NCBI GenBank assembly: GCA_964019425.1
Contig: OZ025808.1
Span: 806,001-870,000 of the forward strand
Direction: 5' to 3'
Origin: Flectonema sp. DT1601
Lineage: Eukaryota > Euglenozoa > Diplonemea > Diplonemida > Diplonemidae
DNA: 64,000 nucleotides
Positions 54,683 through 64,000 of the stretch are shown here, piece after piece. A program made the position numbers and the translations under genes. The notes beneath the pieces are model-generated. The model did no database searches and had not been told where the DNA came from. It was given only the letters and a program-made list of their open reading frames with translations. How positions within the stretch are numbered: position 1 is the stretch's first letter; every line of letters starts with the position of its first letter.

Positions 54683-56344
54683 TTAGTCATTCCAAAAATA
54701 ACCGGCCGCGAAAACCAGTTTTGCTTCGAGCAGCCATTGGTCAAAAATGCATCCATTTTCGAGATTTTTTACGAGGTGGAAAGGTTCGGCCCCAATCTCT
54801 GATTTTACGCGGTGGGATTATTTTTTTTTCACTTTTTTTACTGACCGTTAGAACCCGACAGGTGCGTTATGGGTACTAAGAGAATGTCACTGTCGGCATG
54901 GAAAAGTTAATCCTGTTGCTGCATTTAATTTTTTTCTGGAAAAAAAAGGGAAATGCATCAGAGATTGGCATTTTTTCTCGTAACTACACTTATTATTCCC
55001 TTAAGCACCAGCTTAAACTTCTCTCAATGAAGTGTCACACGTGCCACGAGATGCCAGCTGAGTGCTCCTCAGACAACTACAACTGCACCTCGCACACTAA
55101 CGCGAAAAGACGGAATCCGAAGTTCAACAAGCTTCTTGAGCCACTTCGCGGTAGTCTTGAAATCCCGGCGTATGCTCCTCTGCGCTCAATCTGCAACGCT
55201 TGCTACCAGCGAGCAAAAAGGCTGACTAGTGATCCGCATTACGCATCCGTCAGTATCCCTGCAGAGCCGATCAATCCGGAACCGCTCTCAGATATTTTTG
55301 AACGCGTGAAAGAATCAGTTCCTGCTGTCCGTTCTCAGTTTTTGAGACTCTGTCTCACGCTAGGCTACACTGATAGCCAGATTAATGCCCATGTCAGGGA
55401 TTCTTCAATGCGTAAGCAGCTACAGAGGCTGGAACAGCACGATCCCTCCCAATCAGTAAAGCAGCGCAGCCAAGACAGAGATATCTGGAACTTCTGGATT
55501 TCCAATGCACGCCCTGAGTCAAACCGCGTGGTCCTCAGCAAAGACTACATAACCGGCGAGACAAGTAAAGAGACAGTCCTCTATGTAAGAGAACCATACC
55601 TTGCCTTGTGGAGTGCCTTCTGCAGAACTCACACAGCTATCTCATATCCTCAGTTTTGTGACAAAAGGCCTGCTCATGTCAAATCTTGTCCGAATAACCC
55701 TCGATGCCGTTGCAGGTGGCACATGCAAATTGCACTTATCCTTCCTGCTTATATAAGACTTGTGGGCCTGAGAAGATTTCAGCTAACCCGCTTGAGTGAC
55801 CACCTACCACTCATACTATGTCGAGACCCGTCTTACAACTGCTTCTTTGGCCACTGAATCTAGTTCTAGTTCCAGTTTCAGATCGCTGCGTTCAACTAGT
55901 TCTATTATCGGTTCATTGCCGGTAGGAAAACGAAGAAAGCCAGCAGTAAAAGTTGCCAAAAGAGCTAAGCCTAATCAAAAATAAAAATAGGCTAAGTGTA
56001 GTGTAAGATGTACAAGGTACTGTTTTGCTTCGAGCAGCCTTTGTAACTGTTTCAGAGTAAAACATCCGACCAGGTACAGCCGGATATAGAACCATATACC
56101 GATCTTTCATTTTAGCACCCGGGGCAGCCGATTAGACATCAACAGTTCCATTATTCAAAATTTTCACCACACAAAAATGTCACAATTTTTTTGAATTTTA
56201 GCTGCATTTTTTTGAATCGCAGCGGGAATGAAATCAGCGGTGCAAAAGCGATTAAAATGGGTATTCGGTTTTAAGTTTTACTCCCTATTTTCACCTATGA
56301 AATACTGGAACCCTAAAATGGACGGTTATTTTTGGAATGACTAA
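54683..56344. mobile_element. 1.66-kb TIR DNA transposon (TIR-2)
   Basis: Perfect 22-bp TIRs, starting TTAGTCATTCCAAAAATAAC at 54683 and as its complement ending at 56344, flanked by TATAT/TATAT of R1. It contains one plus-strand gene fragment like the N-terminal half of the TIR-1 transposase, then a Ser-rich basic tail. The catalytic core is missing, so it is likely an internally deleted, non-autonomous copy. Confidence 0.88.
55027..55983 (+). CDS. TIR-2 transposase remnant (DNA-binding part and tail)
   Basis: Best start ATG 55027, MKCHTCHEMPAECSSDNYN; a longer in-frame start is at 54898. Cysteine pairs CHTCHEMP and ICNACYQ suggest a zinc-binding head. LGYTDSQINAHVRDSSMRKQ looks like a helix-turn-helix, and AISYPQFCDKRPAHVKSC matches in position the RMRPDEY...VCNYC region of TIR-1. 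The frame ends at 55857; the overlapping frame to 55983 gives TESSSSSSFRSL and KRRKPAVKVAKRAKPNQK, like the Ser-rich basic tail of TIR-1. The RNase-H-like core between them is deleted. Confidence 0.6.
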
Positions 56345-56510
56345 TATATAAATAAAAAACGTTGTATGAAAAAGGAAAAAAAAGAAAAAAAAAAGACCAG
56401 AAAAGGAAAGAGAAAATGAAAAGGTATAATATTATTGTGGGGATATGAGGGATAGCAGGGAGATGCTCTTTTTTTTTTTTTTTTTTTTTTTTCTTATTTA
56501 TTATTTAAAA
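56345..56510 (+). repeat. R1 copy E, right part
   Basis: ATAAATAAAAAACGTTGTAT to GATGCTC(T)n, nearly identical to 38180-38340. Confidence 0.9.
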
Positions 56511-59500
56511 AAAGGAAACAATCAGTTTAGCGTCTCGATCAGGACGGAAAATAGAAATTAATCGACATAGTTGATCGATAGAAAAAAAAACAATGATAAC
56601 ATTGTTTATTCATTTTTTTTTTTTTTTTTTTTTTTAAATCTTTTTAATTATTTTAAAGAAAAAACAATCAGTTTAGCGTCTTGACCAGGACGGAAAATAG
56701 TAAGTAATCGACATAGTCGATCGATAAAAAAAAAACAATGATAACATTGTTTATTCCTTTTTTTTTTTTTTTTATTCTTTTTATTTATTTTTAAAGAAAA
56801 AACAATCAGTTTAGCGTCCTGACCAGGACGGAAAATAGAAAGTAATCGACATAGTCGATCGATAAAAAAAACAATGATAACATTGTTTATTCTTTTTTTT
56901 TTTTTTTTATTTTAATTCTTTTTATTTATTTTTTAAAAAGAAAAAAAATGGAAAATAGAAATTAGTCAACAAAGTCGAACGATAAAAAAAAACATTGATA
57001 ACATTGTTTATTCTTTTTTTTTTTTATTTTAAATTCTTTTTATTTATTTTTTAAAGAAAAAAAACGGAAAATAGAAATTAGTCGACAAAGTCGAACGATA
57101 AAAAAAAACAATGATAACATTGTTTATTCTTTTTTTTGTATTTTTTTTATATTCTTTTTTATTAATTTTGAAAAAAAAACAATCAGTTTAGCGTCTTGAC
57201 CAGAACGGAAAATAGAAAGTAATCGACATAGTCGATCGATAAAAAAAACAATGATAACATTGTTTATTCTTTTTTTTTTTTTTTTTTTAAATTCTTTTTA
57301 TTAATTTTTTAAAGAAAAAAACGGAAAATAGAAATTAGTCAACAAAGTCGAACGATAAAAAAAAACAATGATAACATTGTTTATTCTTTTTTTTTATTTT
57401 TTTTTTTTAATATTTTTTTTTTATTTTGAAAAAAAAACAATCAGTTTAGCGTCTTGACCAGGACGGAAAATAGAAAGTAATCGACATAGTCGATCGATAA
57501 AAAAAACAATGATAACATTGTTTATTCTTTTTTTTTTTTTTTTTTTTAAATTCTTTTTATTTATTTTTTAAAGAAAAAAAACGGAAAATAGAAATTAGAC
57601 AACAAAGTCGAACGATAAAAAAAAAAAAAAACAATGATAACATTGTTTATTCTTTTTTTTTATTTTTTTTTTTTAATATTTTTTTTTTATTTTGAAAAAA
57701 AAAAACAATCAGTTTAGCGTCTTGACCAGGACGGAAAATAGAAAGTAATCGACATAGTCGATCGATAAAAAAAAACAATGATAACATTGTTTATTCTTTT
57801 TTTTTTATTTTAAATTCTTTTTATTTATTTTTTAAAGAAAAAAAACGGAAAATAGAAATTAGTCGACAAAGTCGAACGATAAAAAAAAAAACAATGATAA
57901 CATTGTTTATTCTTTTTTTTTTTGTATTTTTTTTTTATATTCTTTTTTATTAATTTTGAAAAAAAAAAAACAATCAGTTTAGCGTCTTGACCAGGACGGA
58001 AAATAGAAAGTGATCGACATAGTCGATCGATAAAAAAACAATGATAACATTGTTTATTCTTTTTTTTTATTTTAAATTCTTTTTATTTATTTTTTAAAGA
58101 AAAAAAAAACGGAAAATAGAAATTAGTCGACAAAGTCGAACGATAAAAAAAACAATGATAACATTGTTTATTCTTTTTTTTGTATTTTTTTATATTCTTT
58201 TTTATTAATTTTGAAAAAAAAAAACAATCAGTTTAGCGTCTTGACCAGGACGGAAAATAGAAAGTGATCGACATAGTTGATCGATAAAAAAAAAACAATG
58301 ATAACATTGTTTATTCTTTTTTTTTATTTTGAATTCTTTTTATTTATTCTTTAAAGAAAAGAAACGGAAAATAGAAATTAGTCGACAAAGTCGAACGATA
58401 AAAAAAAACAATGATAACATTGTTTTTCCTTTTTTTTTTTTTTTTTTATATTCTTTTTTATTAATTTTGAAAAAAAAAAAACAATCAGTTTAGCGTCTTG
58501 ACCAGGACGGAAAATAGAAAGTGATCGACATAGTCGATCGATAAAAAAACAATGATAACATTGTTTATTCTTTTTTTTTATTTTAAATTCTTTTTATTTA
58601 TTCTTTAAAGAAAAGAAACGGAAAATAGAAATTAGTCGACAAAGTCGAACGATAAAAAAAAAACAATGATAACATTGTTTATTCTTTTTTTTTTTTTTTT
58701 TTTATATTCTTTTTTATTAATTTTGAAAAAAAAAACAATCAGTTTAGCGTCTTGACCAGGACGGAAAATAGAAAGTGATCGACATAGTCGATCGATAAAA
58801 AAACAATGATAACATTGTTTATTCTTTTTTTTTTATTTTAAATTCTTTTTATTTATTTTTTAAAGAAAAAAACGGAAAATAGAAATTAGTCAACAAAGTC
58901 GAACGATAAAAAAAACAATGATAACATTGTTTATTCTTTTTTTTTTTTTTTTTTTTTATTCTTTTTTATTAATTTTGAAGAAAAAAAACAATCAGTTTAG
59001 CGTCTTGACCAGGACGGAAAATAGAAAGTGATCGACATAGTCGATCGATAAAAAAACAATGATAACATTGTTTATTCTTTTTTTTTTTTTTTTTTAAATT
59101 CTTTTTATTTATTTTTAAAGAAAAAAAAAAACGGAAAATAAAAATTAGTCGACAAAGTCGAACGATAAAAAAAACAATGATAACATTGTTTATTCTTTTT
59201 TTTGTATTTTTTTATATTCTTTTTTATTAATTTTGAAAAAAAAAAACAATCAGTTTAGCGTCTTGACCAGGACGGAAAATAGAAAGTGATCGACATAGTC
59301 GATCGATAAAAAAAAACAATGATAACATTGTTTATTCTTTTTTTTTATTTTAAATTCTTTTTATTTATTCTTTAAAGAAAAGAAACGGAAAATAGAAATT
59401 AGTCGACAAAGTCGAACGATAAAAAAAAAAACAATGATAACATTGTTTATTCTTTTTTTTTTTTTTTTTTTATATTCTTTTTTATTAATTTTGAAAAAAA

Positions 59501-60165
59501 AAAACAATCAGTTTAGCGTCTTGACCAGGACGGAAAATAGAAAGTGATCGACATAGTCGATCGATAAAAAAACAATGATAACATTGTTTATTCTTTTTTA
59601 TTTATTTTAAATTCTTTTTATTTATTTTTTAAAGAAAAAAAACGGAAAATAGAAATTAGTCAACAAAGTCGAACAATAAAAAAAAACAATGATAACATTG
59701 TTTATTCTTTTTTTTTTTTTTTTTTTTTATATTCTTTTTTATTAATTTTGAAAAAAAAAAACAATCAGTTTAGCGTCTTGACCAGGACGGAAAATAGAAA
59801 GTAATCGACATAGTCGATCGATAAAAAAACAATGATAACATTGTTTATTCTTTTTTTTTATTTAAATTCTTTTTATTTATTATTTAAAGAAAAGAAACGG
59901 AAAATAGAAATTAGTCGACAAAGTCGAACGATAAAAAAAAAACAATGATAACATTGTTTATTCTTTTTTTTTTTTTTTTATATTCTTTTTATTAATTTTT
60001 TAAAAAAAAAAAAAAAACAATCAGTTTAGCGTCTTGACCAGGACGGAAAACTGGAAGTAATCGATATAGTCGATCGATAAAAAAAACAATGATAACATTG
60101 TTTCATCTTTTATATTTTTTAATTTTTTTTTATATTTGAAGAAAAGAAAGAAAAAAAAAAAAAAA
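56511..60165 (+). repeat. Satellite B array 4
   Basis: About 30 monomers, mostly regular alternation of type A and type B, with higher-order A-B dimers of ~250 bp. It starts with the rare GTCTCGATCAGG variant right after R1 and ends in an AT-rich degenerate unit near 60100. Confidence 0.95.
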
Positions 60166-60570
60166 AAAAAAAAAAAACAAGCGGAATTGATCATAATGGG
60201 TGGCAGGGGTTGATATAACTTCATTTGAAAATTCTTCTTTTTTAATTTCTTTTTTTTTGAAATTTTTTTTTTTTTATTTAACAGGAGTTAAGATCACTTA
60301 CATGAGTTAACACAACACAGATACGAGAGTAGCAAAATGAGGTAACACTACCAATTCAACAAAAAATAATCAGGATCGGGCACAAGGAGGAGAGTTCATT
60401 CTACCTCTCACTGTCCTTGCTGGTATCTTAAGTGTCTTGGTATCTCCTATATAATTGTCAGCATTGGGGATATTTTGGGTTCTGAGGAAATCCACCAAGT
60501 CCTGGGCCAGGTACCCAGGCCAGGCCTCACCTAATTACACACTAATTCTTCTTTGCATTCCCGCAAGAAG
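60166..60570 (+). other. Right flank of satellite B array 4
   Basis: Homologous to 41775-42010: CAAGCGGAATTGATCATAAT, T-rich tract, TTTAACAGGAGTTAAGATCAC, then GGTATCTC motifs (60420-60450). It indicates a shared right end of the unit that contains satellite B. Confidence 0.8.
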
Positions 60571-61560
60571 GTCTGGTTCTAAGTGCAACATAAGTGTTGA
60601 CTGGTGCCACGCATTACGGAAAGAAAAGTAGCGTTGCATATTGACCTGTGGCAAGTCGGCGCTACCAAATGACAGTCTGATGATCCACGGCGGGCGTTTG
60701 CAGAAAGAAAATTGCTGTTATTTGCCTTTGTCATGGAATTTTTTTTTTTTTTTTTACCACTTTTTGTGCCACTCACCTCCAAAAAAACATGAGTACATCT
60801 TTTTTTATGGTTATCTCTCGGTCTATCGGCCCCGAAAAGTCTTCACAAATTTCTGGGTGGAGAAAAAAGTTTTGCAGTTGTTTGCCAGTCAAAACTTACG
60901 CAGCACTGTAAGCTGGCCAGGCCTAGCTACTTCCGTACTGGGAATGAGGCTTCTGTTTCTTCCTGCTAGCAGGCCTGGTGCTAAGTGCTACGTAATAGTG
61001 TCACGCATTACAGGAATAATATTAGGTTGCTCAGAAGTGCTATGTAAGCTGGCCAGGCCTAGCTACTTCCGTACTGGGAATGAGGCTTCTGTTTCTTCCT
61101 GCTAGCAGGCCTGGTGCTAAGTGCTACGTAATAGTGTCACGCATTACAGGAATAATATTAGGTCGCCCAGAAGTGCTATGTAAGCGCCAGGCCTAGCTAC
61201 TTCCGTACTGAGAATGAGGCTTCTGTTTCTTCCCGCAAGCAGGCCTGGTGCTAAGTGCTACGTAAGTGTTGAATGGTGTCACGCATTACGGGAAGAAAGG
61301 TAGAGTGTTGCATGTTAACCTGTTGCAGGTTGGCACTACCAAATGACCTGATGACCCACAGGGGGGCGTTTGCGGAAAGAGAATTGCTGCTTTTGCAGTT
61401 ATTTGCCTTTATCATAGGATTTTTTTTTTTTTTTTTTTTACTGCTTTTTGTGCCACTCACCTCCAAGAAATCATGGTTACACCTTTTTTATGGTTATCCC
61501 TTGGCCTATCGATCTCGAAAAGGCTTCACAAATCCCTGAGGAGAATAGGTTTTAGAGTTT
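60571..61560 (+). repeat. Duplicated block with ~135-bp subrepeats
   Basis: 60571-60865 and 61245-61540 are paralogous (CACGCATTACGG, GGGCGTTTGC, TGCCACTCACCTCCA, TATGGTTATC). Between them a ~135-bp unit occurs three times (60904, 61041, ~61178) with GCCAGGCCTAGCTACTTCCG and GGCCTGGTGCTAAGTGCTAC. ORFs here are products of the repeats. Confidence 0.9.
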
Positions 61561-61639
61561 TGGTGCCAAGCTGTCTTTTTGTTATGGTTTAGACAATTTG
61601 GGTTTTAATAAATAATTCCTTTCATTTTTGCCACCTTTC

Positions 61640-62620
61640 TGCTTATGTAGCACCCCTGAGCAAGTTTTGGCTGCTAATTTTCTTCTTGCAAGCAAATCTT
61701 AGCTGCTTATTTTCTTCCCGCAAGCAAATTTTAGCTGCTAATTTTCTTCCCGCAAGCAAATTTTAGCTGCTAATTTTCTTCCCGCAAGCAAATTTTAGCT
61801 GCTAATTTTCTTCCCGCAAGCAAGTTTTAGCTGCTTATTTTCTTCCCGCAAGCAGATTTTAGCTGCTTATTTTCTTCCCGCAAGCAAATTTTAGCTGCTA
61901 ATTTTCTTCCCGCAAGCAAATTTTAGCTGCTAATTTTCTTCCCGCAAGCAAATTTTAGCTGCTTATTTTCTTCCCGCAAGCAAATTTTGGCTGCTTATTC
62001 TCTTCCCGCAAGCAAATTTTAGCTGCTAATTTTCTTCCCGCAAGCAAATTTTAGCTGCTAATTTTCTTCCCGCAAGCAAATTTTGGCTGCTTATTTTCTT
62101 CCTGCAAGCAAATTTTGGCTGCTGATTCCCTTCCCACAAGCAAATTTTAGCTGCTTATTCCCTTCCCGCAAGCAGATTTTAGCTGCTAATTTTCTTCCCG
62201 CAAGCAAATTTTAGCTGCTAATTTTCTTCCCGCAAGCAAATTTTGGCTGCTTATTTTCTTCCTGCAAGCAAATTTTGGCTGCTGATTCCCTTCCCACAAG
62301 CAAATTTTAGCTGCTTATTCCCTTCCCGCAAGCAGATTTTAGCTGCTAATTTTCTTCCCGCAAGCAAATTTTAGCTGCTAATTTTCTTCCCGCAAGCAAA
62401 TTTTGGCTGCTTATTTTCTTCCTGCAAGCAAATTTTGGCTGCTGATTCCCTTCCCACAAGCAAATTTTAGCTGCTTATTCCCTTCCCGCAAGCAGATTTT
62501 AGCTGCTAATTTTCTTCCCGCAAGCAAATTTTAGCTGCTGATTCTCTTCCCGCAAGCAAATTTTAGCTGCTTACTTTTTTCCTGCAAACAAATTTAAGCT
62601 GCCAATTTTCTTCAGTAGGA
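61640..62620 (+). repeat. Satellite D, 32-bp unit, ~30 copies
   Basis: Unit ATTTTCTTCCCGCAAGCAAA plus TTTTAGCTGCTA. The right half has a longer period of four units (~128 bp) marked by CTGATTCCCTTCCCACAAGC. The edges are degenerate. Confidence 0.96.
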
Positions 62621-62639
62621 AGTAAGTAAGGTTTATTTT

Positions 62640-63255
62640 TGCCTAAGGAAAAATGCTGGACTTTTGTGCCCAAGCAGGTCTAAAAAAGATGGGTAACCAT
62701 TTTCTTAAAGTATAAAATGTGATGAAAATTCTTTTAGTATGGTTTTGAAATTTAAGTGTATGGTTGCCAATTAGTAGGTAGTTAAAAAAAAATTCTTCAG
62801 AAAAAATCTTTCCTTTATAATATTTTCTGAAAGATTTATTTTTTTCTACAGATCTCCTAAAAAAGATGGGAACACATAGTTGATCTATCCAAAAGTCTTC
62901 ATAAATTCCTGTTAACCATTTTCTTAAAATATAAAAAGTGATGAGAAAGAAATTTTGTTAGTAAGTGGTATGGTTTTGAAATTTAGGTGTATGGCTGCCA
63001 ATTTAGTTAGCAGAAATCTTCTTTTTGAAATAATTTCTTCCTTCTTAATGAGTTTTGGATCTTAGGTGCCAAGCTGTGAAAAAGCAATCTTTGATTTCAT
63101 TTCTTTTTGGGTAAAGGGTCTTTCCTACACAAATAGTTTCAGAACTAACCATTCTTTACAAAACCCAAAATGGCTGTAAACCGTCCAGTTCGACCCTGGG
63201 TGAGGGCATTTTTGTTTTTTCTTGATTCTTTTTCAGGAGGTTGGCCTTTATTAGT
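62640..63255 (+). other. Low-complexity unique DNA with a ~240-bp duplication
   Basis: TTAACCATTTTCTTAAAATA and GGTGTATGGCTGCCAATTTA-type blocks occur twice (about 62695-62830 and 62905-63030). No coding supported. Confidence 0.6.
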
Positions 63256-63257
63256 GG

Positions 63258-63292
63258 CTCCCCCCCCTTGGGGGGGGTTGGGGGGGGGGCTG
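63258..63292. other. C8-TT-G8 palindrome with G-runs
   Basis: A run of eight C, TT, eight G, TT and ten G. It can form a very stable hairpin and has G-quadruplex potential. It is a striking exception in AT-rich DNA. Confidence 0.9.
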
Positions 63293-63689
63293 CGTTCCGC
63301 CATCCCATGGTTCTTCCCACATTTCTATTTTATTGGAAATAATGAACGATAACCTTATTAATATAACTAAATTCCTATATTCCCATCCCAGGGTCGCACA
63401 CATTGCAGATACAGGTTCGATAAACCTGTTGTAAAATACTTCCAAATGTAACAAACAGATAACCTAAGCCACATATCCAATCATCATAAACCTAGCCGTC
63501 GTTTTCGTGCTAGCATATTAATATAACAACAACTACAGATATCTTTCAGAAAAACAAAAACAAAGGACTTGATAAAACAGGGTGCAGTGTGCATTTTCAG
63601 CTAAGGGAGGACATTTTTCATTTGTCATCCCGTTGGGACAGAAAAGTAATAAGTAAATAAAAAATTGCGAAAAAAAAAAGAAATTGCTT

Positions 63690-63975
63690 ATATATATAAC
63701 GTTTGTTTATTTTTATTTTATTTTTTTTTTTCATGTTTGATTATTTCCTCTTCATATTATTATTTTTTTTTTTTTCTGCCTCTCCCTTAATCCTGTTCGT
63801 TTCTTTGAAACAAAAATTCATTTGAATATTATTCCTTGGTCAGCTTGGGCAGATCTTTCATTGTCGCCCTTTAGGCCTGTTAAAAAAAAAAAAAAAAAAA
63901 AAAAAGAAAGTTTACATCGGGAATAGGGCAGGAGCCAAAAGCTCCCAGTCCGTTACTTCCAACCTTTTCGAAAAC
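63690..63975 (-). repeat. R1 copy F, minus orientation
   Basis: Reverse complement of the R1 left part: the head with hairpin (63925-63945), T/A tract, GCTGACCAAGGAATAATATT with an 8-bp insertion, and the palindrome region. The head reads F-E-K-V-G-S-N-G-L with one silent change (GTG to GTT). It diverges from other copies beyond ~63690. Confidence 0.88.
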
Positions 63976-64000
63976 TTATTTATAAATAAAAATTGCAGAA

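Overview
This is a window from a nuclear genome of a microbial eukaryote. Host genes carry short GT-AG introns (about 45-250 nt) and encode eukaryotic families: a UPF1-type RNA helicase, class I cyclic-nucleotide phosphodiesterases and a fatty-acid hydroxylase/sterol-desaturase protein. The DNA between genes is AT-rich and full of long A or T runs. I cannot name the species or place the lineage securely.

Left part (1-20 kb), gene-bearing, all recognised genes on the minus strand: a partial unknown gene at the edge; a six-exon UPF1-like helicase with a RanBP2-type zinc finger and a glycine-rich tail (1991-6359); a 5.6-kb homopolymer-rich gap with a few coding-like islands; two neighbouring phosphodiesterase modules (11937-16064), one with an intact metal site and one that has lost two metal-binding histidines, which may be a single tandem-domain gene; and a membrane hydroxylase (18904-19764).

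Middle (20-30 kb), a transition zone: unrecognised ORFs, a broken reverse-transcriptase fossil, palindromic MITE-like elements, a diverged copy of the 1363-bp repeat R2, and 3.7 kb of 30-bp satellite A.

Right part (30-64 kb), a nest of repeats. A ~440-bp element, here R1, recurs at least six times. Three R1 copies are interrupted at the same TATATA spot. One interruption is a 7.8-kb TIR transposon with ~190-bp TIRs, itself holding a complete-looking 4.1-kb hAT and further R1 copies inside its transposase gene. Another is a 1.66-kb TIR transposon with 22-bp TIRs. Around them lie satellite B (~110-140-bp hairpin-bearing monomers, four blocks totalling ~10 kb), satellite C (~213 bp), a perfect-looking tandem array of R2 (4 copies plus a stub), a 5'-truncated retroelement tail with a nuclease-like domain, and a 32-bp satellite D.

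The most interesting signals are: (i) a ~70-bp head shared by R1, R2 and R3 that forms a hairpin whose stem bases change in matched pairs between families, also encodes a conserved peptide, and has a clean empty site; (ii) the tandem active/inactive phosphodiesterase with an XRCC4/PAXX-like head in each half; (iii) TIR transposons of a superfamily I cannot name, with a distinctive RNase-H-like core; (iv) satellite B monomers built from three separate inverted repeats and tied to the end of R1.
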